Positions 53,701 through 61,449 of a stretch of DNA of 64,000 nucleotides are shown here, one piece after another. The notes beneath the pieces were generated by a model. That model did no database searches. It was given only the letters and a program-made list of their open reading frames with translations, and had not been told where the DNA came from. A program made the position numbers and the translations under genes. The stretch is from UMGS172 sp045587185 (GTDB lineage: Bacteria > Bacillota > Clostridia > Oscillospirales > Acutalibacteraceae), in contig JAZNBS010000005.1 of assembly GCA_045587185.1 (NCBI GenBank), positions 1 to 64,000 on the forward strand, read 5' to 3'. The first letter of the stretch is position 1. Each line of letters opens with the position of its first letter.

Positions 53701-53844
53701 AGACAAAAGTTTAAAACGGCTGCTTTCCTCGCGGATGTTGGCCTTGGCTTCTTCTGGTGTGCCGTAAGGGACATAGTAAGACCTTGGACTTGCTGTGCCC
53801 AAACGCGACACACTGATATTATTGTGGTAACGTTCCTTTATCAT
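50716..53844 (-). CDS. lacZ: GH2 beta-galactosidase (LacZ type)
   Basis: 1042 residues, five-domain LacZ length. N-terminal sugar-binding domain, immunoglobulin-like domains, TIM barrel with acid/base E448 in SWSMGNEAGWG and nucleophile E527 in VLCEYCHAMGNGPG, and the C-terminal beta-galactosidase small-chain domain (FFGMGPYHSYCD-like YFGMGPYHSYCD). No signal peptide, so it cleaves imported beta-galactosides. Start ATG follows AGGAGGT and overlaps the alanine racemase stop (ATGA). No lactose permease is visible nearby. Confidence 0.95.
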   Translation of the reverse strand: MIKERYHNNISVSRLGTASPRSYYVPYGTPEEAKANIREESSRFKLLSNCKWAFKYFESFEYIPENITNENINLLDWDKIYVPSNWQLQGYDKPQYINHRFPFPIDIPNVPKNTPAGVYAIDFTVHDDIDMFSKYIVFEGVDSCVYLYINGQFVGYSQISHLLAEFDISNYLKNGKNRLTAIVSKWCDGSYLECQDKWRMSGIFRDVYLLIRPKGHVKDIKVGTVVSDDYRVATVNVDIESSIAEDSMVTLFNSQEEKLETTLFDVSGHAEFKITDPRMWSAEYPELYKVIIESGDEFITVPFGIKTQKIQDGVFYFNGRAIKIKGINRHDFNYRNGYVCSVQDMKKDIVTMKRHNINAIRTSHYPNDPRFYQLCDELGMYVMCEADFECHGVGWPDYYNRNNAIKRPVRGTIADDPMWEAQIVERVLLMVQNFKNNTSVISWSMGNEAGWGCNVDKALVETKKLDPTRFTHYENIISDSTDTQRYLDEMPASVDTHSRMYASPDWCENMMSVCTEQKYPKPFVLCEYCHAMGNGPGDLKEYWDIINKYDCFMGGFVWEWFNHGLYNGKAENGKPKFYYGGDYGEKYHDAEFVCDGLVSPDVKPMPGLKEYKNILKPFSLTPIDIENGIFDLTNGYDFSYLSRLEGNWELTQNGEIVASGTVGSLAIPPRKTERVSLGYNMPATGKCYVRIWFSSYGNPCIRDGEIVGFEQFELPTEQVFADRMNYGNVEYTEDNLNVTLSTDRFKYIFNKEKCGFTSLKVGGKELLKDAMTFNIWRAPTDNDRFEKSKWFAACLNDSSAYEKSTFVSEHDGVVSVTNEFIMAAPTKWPHFNVSAEWSVFHDGSISLHLNGKLGKGIRFFPIKDGELENPYDDQVNIITYLPRFGFNMTFDKSFDTVEYFGMGPYHSYCDLHNATYMGKFNSTVKKELYDFIRPQECGNHWNTEYAYVHDTFGAGIAVIKQDNAFDFSAIPYEAHELGKFAHNYELPEPNKTVFSVDYKMSGVGSASCGPTLMEKHRFTDKEFTFNVKLIPTDKPLKFPEDI

Positions 53845-55022
53845 AATGTACCTCCTAAATAAACAACATCGGTGAGTTTGTTGTTTTTTATATAAACACG
53901 TGGCATACGTATTGATATGTTACACATTATCTCATAACTTATGGTGTTGCATACTTCGGCTATATCGTCAAGTGTTACGATATATTCACCGTCACTACCT
54001 ATGACAGTAACAACAGTACCGATCGTAACATCCTCAATATCGGTAACGTCAACCGTCATCTGATCCATACAGACTCTGCCGATAATAGGCGCTTTTTTGC
54101 CGTTTATCAGAACAAATCCGCGATTGGACATTGCCCTCGGGTAACCGTCAGCGTAACCGATAGGTACCGTTGCAAGTTTCATTTCACGGTCTGCAACAAA
54201 GGTTCTGCCATAACTTACAGAATCACCGTTATTTATGGTCTTTATCATTGAAACGGCTGATTTTACTGACATAATTGGTTTTTGAATATATCCGACCTCA
54301 AGACCCGAAGCAGGCGAAAGGCCGTAAAGGATAATACCCGGTCTTATAAGGTTACCGTTATCAGAGTTTCTCAATGCTGAAGCCGCGGAATTGCAACAGT
54401 GTATAAACTTAAAACTGTGGCCGTTGCTTTTGAGTTTCTCAACCGTTTCGCAGAACAGATTGTACTGCGTGTCAGAAAACTTAATATCATTTTTCTCCAC
54501 ACTGTCTGCCGAGGAAAAATGAGTGAAGATTCCCTCAAAGTTAAGGTTAGGCAAGTTCAGACATTGTTCGATTTCGTATATGCCGTTTAATTGATTATTG
54601 CGCGCGTCAAAACCAAGACGGCACATACCGGTATCAAGTTTAAAATGTGCCTTAATAACAAAATTGTTCGAGAGCGCGGCTTCTGATAGTTGTTCGGCAT
54701 ATTGTTTACAGTAAACCGTCTGAGTGATGTTGAAAGCATACATCTGGTGAATGTATTTTATAGGTGTAAAACCAAGAACAAGAATATCTTTCTTTATGCC
54801 GAATTTGCGTAATTTAATTGCCTCGTTTATATTGGAAACGGCAAATCCGTCGGCTCCGTTATCCTCATAAAGTTTGGAAAGAATATTGGCACCGTGCCCG
54901 TAAGCATCTGCCTTGACAACCGGCATAACGCTTCGGTTGCCTGCGATTTTTTTTATATATTCAAAATTATACAACGCACTGTCAAGGTCAATTTCAGCCC
55001 AAGTTCTTCTCAAAAAGTCCAT
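53841..55022 (-). CDS. alr: Alanine racemase
   Basis: 393 residues. PLP enzyme making D-alanine for peptidoglycan. The PLP lysine is K37 in VVKADAYGHG; the catalytic tyrosine lies in SVSYGRTF, and GRVCMDQMTVDVTD is the usual C-terminal signature. Start ATG follows AGAGGA. It is translationally coupled (ATGA) to the beta-galactosidase gene, an odd partner for a cell-wall enzyme. Confidence 0.95.
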   Translation of the reverse strand: MDFLRRTWAEIDLDSALYNFEYIKKIAGNRSVMPVVKADAYGHGANILSKLYEDNGADGFAVSNINEAIKLRKFGIKKDILVLGFTPIKYIHQMYAFNITQTVYCKQYAEQLSEAALSNNFVIKAHFKLDTGMCRLGFDARNNQLNGIYEIEQCLNLPNLNFEGIFTHFSSADSVEKNDIKFSDTQYNLFCETVEKLKSNGHSFKFIHCCNSAASALRNSDNGNLIRPGIILYGLSPASGLEVGYIQKPIMSVKSAVSMIKTINNGDSVSYGRTFVADREMKLATVPIGYADGYPRAMSNRGFVLINGKKAPIIGRVCMDQMTVDVTDIEDVTIGTVVTVIGSDGEYIVTLDDIAEVCNTISYEIMCNISIRMPRVYIKNNKLTDVVYLGGTL

Positions 55023-55169
55023 GTTTTTCCTCTTTAAATCTAAAATTTTATATATTTATCTAATTATACATCATTGTGACAAATTTTTCTACAATTATTT
55101 TATATAATAATGTTATTGTTTAAGAAAGATGGTATACAGATTTTAATAACCGTAATTATATTGACAAAA

Positions 55170-55198
55170 GAAAAACGGCTGACCAATCGGTCAGCCGT
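55170..55198 (-). terminator. Terminator of the cysteine-rich peptide gene
   Basis: Minus strand: perfect stem ACGGCTGACC / GGTCAGCCGT with a 4-base loop, followed by TTTTTC, 15 bases after the stop codon of the 38-residue gene. Confidence 0.85.
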
Positions 55199-55212
55199 GA
55201 AGATAGGGGAAA

Positions 55213-55329
55213 TTAGCAGCAACCGTTGTTGTTGCAGCCGCAACCGTCATTGCCACCGCAGCAGCAGAAAACGATGACGAGAAGAATAATGATCCAGCAG
55301 CAGTTGCCGGAGCCAAATCCGTTACACAT
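55213..55329 (-). CDS. 38-residue cysteine-rich membrane peptide
   Basis: A short minus-strand frame with a very strong ribosome binding site (AAAGGAGGA, 55337-55345) and its own terminator. The peptide has a glycine-rich start MCNGFGSGNCCW, one hydrophobic segment (IIILLVIVF), and a Cys/Gly/Asn-rich tail; 10 of 38 residues are cysteine. The layout resembles YjcZ-type small sporulation proteins, but the cysteine content is unusual and I do not assign it. It lies alone between alr and ctsR. Confidence 0.75.
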   Translation of the reverse strand: MCNGFGSGNCCWIIILLVIVFCCCGGNDGCGCNNNGCC

Positions 55330-55421
55330 TAAGAGGTCCTCCTTTCGTGTCTTCTAATGCATTCTATGTGGGTCGATTGTTTTTGGTGATTGTAAATAAT
55401 TTGTAAATTTGACAATTTGAC

Positions 55422-55438
55422 TTTGACTTTCTTTGACT
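55422..55438. promoter_or_regulatory. CtsR operator
   Basis: On the minus strand AGTCAAA-GAA-AGTCAAA, an exact match to the CtsR heptad direct repeat (A/GGTCAAANANA/GGTCAAA). It overlaps the -35 box and spacer of the ctsR promoter, so CtsR binding would block RNA polymerase. Two further TTTGAC half-sites lie at 55408-55413 and 55416-55421. Confidence 0.9.
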
Positions 55439-55451
55439 TATATGTTATAAT
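55423..55451 (+). promoter_or_regulatory. Promoter of the ctsR-mcsA-mcsB-clpC operon
   Basis: TTGACT (55423-55428), 17 bases, perfect TATAAT (55446-55451), 34 bases before the ctsR start, with the CtsR operator lying across its upstream half. No CIRCE (HrcA) element is seen. Confidence 0.85.
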
Positions 55452-55484
55452 TAACACAAAGAAAATATCAAAAGGGGAATTTTT

Positions 55485-55934
55485 ATGAGATTGAGTGATT
55501 ACATTGCCGCCGAAATCAACCGAATTCTTGATGAATCAGACGGTTTTGTGGAAATTCAGAGAAACGATTTTGCATCAAGGATAGGTTGTGTTCCAAGTCA
55601 GATAAACTATGTTTTGTCTTCAAGGTTTATACCCGAACACGGATATATGGTTGAGAGCCGTCGCGGAGGCGGAGGATATATCCGCATAACACGAGTGCGT
55701 CTTGAGGGAAAATCCGCATTGATGCATCTTGTGAATTCAATAGGCGAAGATATTGATGATGCAACGGCACGTGTTGTTTTACAAAATTGTTGTAATGCAG
55801 GTGTGCTTGATGAGGATAGAGTGAAATTGATGTATTCGGCCATTTCAACCCCTGTTATGCGACTAATACCCGTTGTTTTAAGGGACAATATACGTGCGGC
55901 TGTTTTAAAACAAATGCTACTGTCACAGATTTGA
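55485..55934 (+). CDS. ctsR: Heat-shock repressor CtsR
   Basis: 149 residues. Winged-helix N-terminus with FVEIQRNDFASRIGCVPSQI and NYVLSSRF, the glycine-rich wing SRRGGGGYIRITRV containing the DNA- and heat-sensing glycines, and the C-terminal dimer domain ending in VLKQML. Represses the clp heat-shock genes at normal temperature; McsB and ClpC relieve it under stress. First gene of the autoregulated operon. Start ATG follows AAAGGGG. Confidence 0.97.
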   Translation: MRLSDYIAAEINRILDESDGFVEIQRNDFASRIGCVPSQINYVLSSRFIPEHGYMVESRRGGGGYIRITRVRLEGKSALMHLVNSIGEDIDDATARVVLQNCCNAGVLDEDRVKLMYSAISTPVMRLIPVVLRDNIRAAVLKQMLLSQI

Positions 55935-55952
55935 TTTTTTGGAGTTGATAAA

Positions 55953-56456
55953 ATGCTTTGTCAGAAATGTAAACAGAATAATGCGACATCGCACCTTCAT
56001 TATGTTAATAACGGGATTGTCAGGGATATATATTTATGTTCAGATTGTGCCGCTGATTTCAAGGCTCAAAGTTTTTATGACGGCGATATAATTAATATGA
56101 TTTCAAACCTGCTTGACGAGGGTGTATTAGGCACGAAACCTACATTAAAATGTGAATGTTGCGGTACGGATTTTAACGAGATAAGGCGTACGGGCAAGGT
56201 TGGTTGCGGAAACTGTTACAAAGTTTTTGAAAAACAACTTGCCTCAATAATTTCAAGGCTTCACGGCAAGACCACGCACATTGGTAAAACATTAAATTAT
56301 AAAAATTGTGAGTATAAGAGCAATGAAAGAATTTCGGGGGATAACCGTAAAATTGTACTTGGCGAACTAAAAGAGAGGCTTGCAGATGCAATTTCTAGTG
56401 AAGAATATGAAAAAGCCGCCGTCATTCGTGACGAAATAAGAAAATTGGAGGAATAA
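55953..56456 (+). CDS. mcsA: McsA, activator of protein-arginine kinase
   Basis: 167 residues. Zinc-binding CxxC pairs: CQKCKQ, CSDC, CECC and CGNC; a C-terminal UVR helix (AISSEEYEKAAVIRDEIRKL) as in UvrB and ClpC. Binds and activates McsB. Start ATG follows TTGGAG; the mcsB start comes 3 bases after its stop. Confidence 0.95.
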   Translation: MLCQKCKQNNATSHLHYVNNGIVRDIYLCSDCAADFKAQSFYDGDIINMISNLLDEGVLGTKPTLKCECCGTDFNEIRRTGKVGCGNCYKVFEKQLASIISRLHGKTTHIGKTLNYKNCEYKSNERISGDNRKIVLGELKERLADAISSEEYEKAAVIRDEIRKLEE

Positions 56457-56459
56457 GCA

Positions 56460-57470
56460 ATGCTTTGGTATGAATATAACAATAAAAGCGTTGCTCTCAG
56501 CACACGCATCCGTTTTGCAAGAAACATAGAAAACGTACCTTTTCCATCAAAACTTTCTATGACTGATTTAAAGAAAACAAACCGTATGATATGCGATGCT
56601 ATTTTAGGTTGTGAATTCGGGGTTGCTTTGCGTGAGATTCAGATGGAATCTTTGGGTGAACTTGAGGCATATGCAATGGTTGAAAGACACTGTATAAGTC
56701 CAAAATTTGCCGCAGAGCGTGACGGAAGAATTTTACTTTTATCTGACGATGAATCGGTAAGCATTATGATTGGTGAGGAAGACCATCTAAGGATTCAGGT
56801 TTTGAAATCGGGTGAGTGCCTTGAGCAAGCGTTTGCGTTTTGCGATAAAATAGACACGGAAATAGGTCGAAAACTCAAATACGCTTTTGATGAAAAGTTG
56901 GGTTTTCTGACCCAATGTCCCACAAACCTTGGCACAGGAATGAGAGCCTCGGTAATGTTGCATTTGCCCGTGCTTGAAAGCAATGGTGAATTGCGTAGAA
57001 TAGCAGAATTTTGCACAAAATTAGGATTAACCTTCCGTGGTTTTTACGGTGAGGGAAGCGAGTCCAAATCGGGTATTTATCAGTTGTCAAATCAGGTCAC
57101 GCTCGGCGTTTCGGAGCAAACAGCCATACAAAATCTAAAAAATATTACACAACAGATTATTGACCGAGAAGAAAAGGCTTTGCAGAGTGTAAACAAGGTG
57201 ATTTTAGAGGACGCGGTAAGCAGGACCTTTGGAATTCTTAAATATGCAAAACGTCTTTCAACCGATGAAATGATGACCTTTGTTACACAACTTATGCTTG
57301 GTCAGCGTCTGAATGTAATTACTCTACCCGATGGTGTTTTGCCTATGAAAATGTTTATTGAACTTCAACCCGCAATGATTAAGAGGGTTAAAGGTGATAT
57401 TGATGCGAATGAACGCGACATTTTCAGGGCACAATCAATCAGAAACTTGTTAAGAGGAATTGATATCTAA
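56460..57470 (+). CDS. mcsB: McsB protein-arginine kinase
   Basis: 336 residues, related to creatine and arginine kinases. STRIRFARNIENVPFPSKL, the ATP-binding LTQCPTNLGTGMRASVMLH with the catalytic cysteine, and the RGFYGEGSESKSGIYQLSNQ loop are all present. Phosphorylates arginines on CtsR and on aggregated proteins, marking them for ClpC-ClpP. The ribosome binding site GGAGGA lies at the end of mcsA. Confidence 0.96.
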   Translation: MLWYEYNNKSVALSTRIRFARNIENVPFPSKLSMTDLKKTNRMICDAILGCEFGVALREIQMESLGELEAYAMVERHCISPKFAAERDGRILLLSDDESVSIMIGEEDHLRIQVLKSGECLEQAFAFCDKIDTEIGRKLKYAFDEKLGFLTQCPTNLGTGMRASVMLHLPVLESNGELRRIAEFCTKLGLTFRGFYGEGSESKSGIYQLSNQVTLGVSEQTAIQNLKNITQQIIDREEKALQSVNKVILEDAVSRTFGILKYAKRLSTDEMMTFVTQLMLGQRLNVITLPDGVLPMKMFIELQPAMIKRVKGDIDANERDIFRAQSIRNLLRGIDI

Positions 57471-57497
57471 TTAATTATTTAGAGAGGATGAAGTAAT

Positions 57498-59966
57498 ATG
57501 AAATATAATTTCGGCGGTTTTACCGCAAAAGCCAACAGTGCATTGAATATTGCAATCAGCAGTGCCGAAAATTTCGGACACACCTATGTCGGCAGTGAGC
57601 ATATATTATTCGGTCTTGTTTCGGTGCCCGACTGTGTTGCGTTCCAACTGCTTTCTGAATATTCGGTTGATTTGCAAAAGTTAACCGAATTGATAAAACA
57701 GAATATAGGTGTCGGTGCCAAAACAAATCTTTCGCCTGAACATCTTACCCCCAGAGCAAAACGCATAGTTGAGGGTGCTGTTACAGGTGCTAGAAATATG
57801 GGCAATAATTTTGTTGGCACTGAGCACCTGTTAATCTCGCTTATTAGCGAAAAAGAAAATTATGCAATAAGATTTTTGAATGAACTTAATGTTGATATCG
57901 CAATGTTGGCCAATAAAACACTCGAAGCGGCGGGTTACGGTGATGGCGGTAGCGGTAAGTCTTTAGATGATGATAAAAATTCATCAAGACCCAAAAATCT
58001 CGATAAAAAGGGAAAGAGCAAAACTCCGACACTTGATAAATTTGGCCGTGACCTTACCGAAATGGCTAAAAACGGGAAAATTGATCCCGTTATTGGCAGA
58101 AGTGATGAAATCGACCGAGTTGTTCAGATACTGTGCCGAAGAACCAAAAACAATCCCTGCCTTATTGGTGAACCCGGTGTTGGTAAGACAGCGGTTGCTG
58201 AAGGACTTGCTCTTAAGATTAGCGAGGGTAATGCACCTGAATTGCTGAAAGGAAAACGAGTTGTTGCGCTTGACCTTACAGGAATGATTGCGGGCACAAA
58301 ATACCGCGGTGACTTTGAAGAACGTATAAAGGCCGCTATCGACGAGGTGACTTCCTCCGACGATGTTATTTTGTTTATTGATGAGATACACACGATTGTT
58401 GGTGCAGGCGCTTCGGCCGACGGTTCGATTGACGCTGCAAACATTCTGAAACCTTCTCTGGCAAGAGGTGAATTTCAGGTGATAGGCGCCACAACCCTTG
58501 ATGAATACCGAAAAAACATTGAAAAAGATTCTGCGCTTGAAAGACGTTTTCAACCTGTAATTATCGGCGAACCTAGCGACGAGGATGCAGTCCTTATCCT
58601 TAAGGGGTTAAGAGATAAATATGAGCAGCACCACAAAGTCAGAATTCTTGACGAGGCCATTGAGGCCGCTGTAAAACTTTCGGCGCGTTATATTGCCGAC
58701 CGTTTTCTGCCAGATAAGGCCATTGACCTTATTGACGAAGCGGCTTCGCGTGTACGGCTGAATGCTTCAGCCACACCCGACGACATAAAGCAACTTGAAA
58801 ACGAAGTTGCTCAGGCCGAAAAGGATAAGGATGATGCAATTTCAAATCAAGAGTTTGAAAAGGCTGCCGAGTTGAGAGATAAAGTACGTGAACTACTTGA
58901 AAATCTTAACAAAAAGAAGAATGAACGTTCATCCCAAATGACCGATTTTAAAGATGAGGTTACTGCTGAAAATATTGCCGAACTTATCTGTGCAAATACT
59001 GGAATTCCAGTAAGTCAGTTGACCGAGGAAGAGAGTGAGAGACTCTTAAAACTTGAGGGTGTTTTGCACGAACGTATTGTTGGTCAGTCTGAGGCTGTTA
59101 CAGCAGTTTCACGCGCCATTCGACGTGGCAGGGTTGGATTGAAAGACCCTAAACGTCCTATCGGTTCGTTTATTTTTCTTGGTCCTACGGGTGTTGGTAA
59201 GACTGAGTTGTGTAAAGCATTGGCCGAGGCGATGTTCGGCAGTGAAAATGCTATTGTCAGACTTGATATGTCGGAATATATGGAAAAACACACGGTATCC
59301 CGTCTTATAGGTTCACCGCCCGGATATGTAGGATTTGAAGAGGGTGGACAACTAACCGAGAAAATTCGCAGAGCACCTTATTCGGTAGTTCTTTTTGACG
59401 AGATTGAGAAAGCGCACCCCGATGTTTTCAACATCCTTTTGCAAATTCTTGAAGACGGCAGACTGACCGATTCACAAGGAAGAACCGTCAACTTTAAAAA
59501 CACTGTTATTATTATGACATCCAATCTCGGCGCGCGACACTTAACCGAGAAAAAGCAGTCGTTGGGTTTTTCTGAAAGTTCTGGTGATGACGGTAACGCA
59601 AAAGAAAAGGTGTTAAATGAGTTGAAATCGGCTTTCAGACCTGAATTCTTGAATCGTGTTGATGATATTATTGTATTCTCAAAACTGACCAAAGAGGAAA
59701 TCTGTGAGATTGCCGAAAAGATGTTGTTACAACTCAAAAAACGTCTGTCGGACCTCAATATTCAAATCGAGTTTGACGGTTCTGCAATTACTGAGATTGC
59801 CGATTCGGGATTTGACCCGATTTTCGGTGCGCGCCCTTTGAGAAGAGCGATTCAGTCAAGAATCGAAGATGCTTTAAGTGAAAAAATTCTTGACGGCAGT
59901 ATCAGGAACGGAGATAGTGTAAAATGCATTTTTTCAAGCGGTGCATTTGTTTTTGAAAAATTATAA
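57498..59966 (+). CDS. clpC: Clp protease ATPase subunit ClpC
   Basis: 822 residues. N-domain with two repeats (about 1-150) that reads phosphoarginine, AAA-1 with GEPGVGKTAVAEGL (224-231), a middle coiled-coil with UVR motif (about 425-470, NQEFEKAAELRDKVRE), and AAA-2 with GPTGVGKTELCKAL (about 562-569) and the ClpP-docking region. Unfolds substrates for ClpP. The radA/disA pair that often follows is absent; an unknown gene with a hairpin-buried ribosome binding site comes next. Confidence 0.97.
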   Translation: MKYNFGGFTAKANSALNIAISSAENFGHTYVGSEHILFGLVSVPDCVAFQLLSEYSVDLQKLTELIKQNIGVGAKTNLSPEHLTPRAKRIVEGAVTGARNMGNNFVGTEHLLISLISEKENYAIRFLNELNVDIAMLANKTLEAAGYGDGGSGKSLDDDKNSSRPKNLDKKGKSKTPTLDKFGRDLTEMAKNGKIDPVIGRSDEIDRVVQILCRRTKNNPCLIGEPGVGKTAVAEGLALKISEGNAPELLKGKRVVALDLTGMIAGTKYRGDFEERIKAAIDEVTSSDDVILFIDEIHTIVGAGASADGSIDAANILKPSLARGEFQVIGATTLDEYRKNIEKDSALERRFQPVIIGEPSDEDAVLILKGLRDKYEQHHKVRILDEAIEAAVKLSARYIADRFLPDKAIDLIDEAASRVRLNASATPDDIKQLENEVAQAEKDKDDAISNQEFEKAAELRDKVRELLENLNKKKNERSSQMTDFKDEVTAENIAELICANTGIPVSQLTEEESERLLKLEGVLHERIVGQSEAVTAVSRAIRRGRVGLKDPKRPIGSFIFLGPTGVGKTELCKALAEAMFGSENAIVRLDMSEYMEKHTVSRLIGSPPGYVGFEEGGQLTEKIRRAPYSVVLFDEIEKAHPDVFNILLQILEDGRLTDSQGRTVNFKNTVIIMTSNLGARHLTEKKQSLGFSESSGDDGNAKEKVLNELKSAFRPEFLNRVDDIIVFSKLTKEEICEIAEKMLLQLKKRLSDLNIQIEFDGSAITEIADSGFDPIFGARPLRRAIQSRIEDALSEKILDGSIRNGDSVKCIFSSGAFVFEKL

Positions 59967-59987
59967 TTGTTTATAAAGGTCAGTCAT

Positions 59988-60020
59988 AAACCACTTTCAT
60001 ATAATATATGGAGGTGGTTT
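59988..60020 (+). promoter_or_regulatory. 15-bp hairpin enclosing the ribosome binding site of the next gene
   Basis: Bases 59988-60002 pair with 60006-60020 without a gap (thirteen Watson-Crick and two G-T pairs) around a 3-base loop. The 3' arm contains GGAGGTGG, the ribosome binding site of the TTG-started gene at 60023. It could act as a translational switch, an RNA thermometer, or a weak terminator for clpC (only TTTATTTG follows). Confidence 0.7.
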
Positions 60021-60022
60021 AT

Positions 60023-60556
60023 TTGATTTCAGTTTTGATTCTTGACGGATTTTCTGACGGTACATTTTGTGCGGATTCTAAAATAATGACAGAGGTTTCA
60101 GGAATATATATTCCCTTGTTGACAGGTATTTTGAGGTATAACGGCATTAAGTGTGAAACAGTTAACCCAAAGGGGCTCGAACGACAGTATAAAATAATAG
60201 GTGACTGTAAGAACAATATTGTTTATGCTCCTGTGTTTACCTGTTCCAGAGAGGTCGAAGCATCGGTTTCGTTTATTTATACCGATTCAACCGACGGCGC
60301 TTCAGAGTCTTTTAGAATTGCATCCAAATTAAGACGTGAAAGGGAAGATTTATTAAATCAGGTTGTTTTTGTCAATCAGTTGCAGGAAAAAGACTTTTTG
60401 AAAAGTTTTTATCCCGTGATTGTTGATGAAATCAGGTTTTCAAAAACAGCCCCCATCTGCGATGTGACCGAAAAATTGTATATTATAGCAGCAGTGTTCT
60501 GCAGTGTGCTGTGCCGTCATAACGGTATTATTTTTAAAGACCCCGCAATATGCTGA
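60023..60556 (+). CDS. Unknown protein after clpC (amidase-fold remnant?)
   Basis: 177 residues, TTG start 6 bases after GGAGGTGG; the in-frame ATG at 60008 lies before this site. Soluble, no signal peptide. The order of elements vaguely recalls an N-acetylmuramoyl-L-alanine amidase (Amidase_3): an N-terminal VLILDGF strand, a central SVSFIYTDST strand, a SFRIASKLRRERE helix and a late YPVIVDEIRF strand, but the zinc histidines of that family are not present. If related it would be inactive. It may instead be an unrelated lineage-specific protein. Its position and hairpin-guarded start tie it to the heat-shock operon. Confidence 0.6.
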   Translation: MISVLILDGFSDGTFCADSKIMTEVSGIYIPLLTGILRYNGIKCETVNPKGLERQYKIIGDCKNNIVYAPVFTCSREVEASVSFIYTDSTDGASESFRIASKLRREREDLLNQVVFVNQLQEKDFLKSFYPVIVDEIRFSKTAPICDVTEKLYIIAAVFCSVLCRHNGIIFKDPAIC

Positions 60557-60583
60557 AAATTTAGAGATTGTGATAAATAGTTC

Positions 60584-60612
60584 TTGAATTGTTACACAAT
60601 AAGTGGTATTAT
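60584..60612 (+). promoter_or_regulatory. Promoter of the tepA-spoIIIE genes
   Basis: TTGAAT (60584-60589), 17 bases, TATTAT (60607-60612), 75 bases before the tepA start. Confidence 0.5.
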
Positions 60613-60686
60613 ATGTGTGTATAATTGTGCTTATTTTGTGGAATGATATCAATATTATGTAAAATTGCCATTAAAGGAGAAAATTG

Positions 60687-61406
60687 ATGTCATCACAGAA
60701 TAAAAACGATACGCACGAAATTGAGAACAAGGATACTGATAAATCTTCTGACGGTAACGGCGATGTCTGGGAACAGATACGCCAATCAGGTACAGTTACA
60801 CCTGATGGGGGTAAACACTGCATCCATTGTCTGACCATTATCGGTCAGATTGAGGGCCACGGTGTTTTACCGTCGGACACAAAAACTACTAAGTATGAGC
60901 ACGTTATTCCGCAACTTGTTGCGGTTGAGCAAGACCCTGAAATTGAGGGTATGATGATTGTGCTCAATACTGTCGGCGGTGATGTGGAAGCAGGTCTTGC
61001 TTTGGCCGAAATGATTAGCGGAATGAGCAAACCCACTGTATCTTTAGTACTTGGGGGAGGTCATTCCATCGGTGTTCCGTTGGCAGTTTCTGCAAAATGC
61101 TCATTTATTGTTCCTTCTGCGACAATGACGGTTCACCCCGTTAGAACAACAGGTCTTGTACTTGGTGTTGAGCAGACGTTGAACTATTTTGAACGTATGC
61201 AGAAACGTATTACCGATTTTGTGGTGAAAAATTCAAATATTTCACCAGAAAAATTTTCAAAATTTATGCTCAACACTGATGAACTTGCAACCGATATGGG
61301 TACCGTTCTTGACGGGAATATGGCGGTTGAATGCGGTCTTATTGACCGTATCGGCAGTCTTTCGGATGTTATAAATGAACTTTATCGTATGATTGAAAAG
61401 GCGTGA
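60687..61406 (+). CDS. tepA: ClpP-like serine protease, TepA type
   Basis: 239 residues. A ClpP/crotonase-fold protein of the TepA (YmfB) group: substrate-strand LNTVGGDVEAGLALAEMI, nucleophile serine in LVLGGGHSIGVPLAV, histidine in TMTVHPVRTTG, and a GLIDRIG end like ClpP. An N-terminal acidic, disordered stretch (about 1-35) precedes it. In Bacillus the homologue lies just before spoIIIE, as here. ATG 60687 follows AAAGGAG by 7 bases; the in-frame TTG one codon before is less likely. Confidence 0.9.
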   Translation: MSSQNKNDTHEIENKDTDKSSDGNGDVWEQIRQSGTVTPDGGKHCIHCLTIIGQIEGHGVLPSDTKTTKYEHVIPQLVAVEQDPEIEGMMIVLNTVGGDVEAGLALAEMISGMSKPTVSLVLGGGHSIGVPLAVSAKCSFIVPSATMTVHPVRTTGLVLGVEQTLNYFERMQKRITDFVVKNSNISPEKFSKFMLNTDELATDMGTVLDGNMAVECGLIDRIGSLSDVINELYRMIEKA

Positions 61407-61449
61407 AAACGCCTGTACATATATTTTTGAGAAGTTGAAGGAGTTAAAA

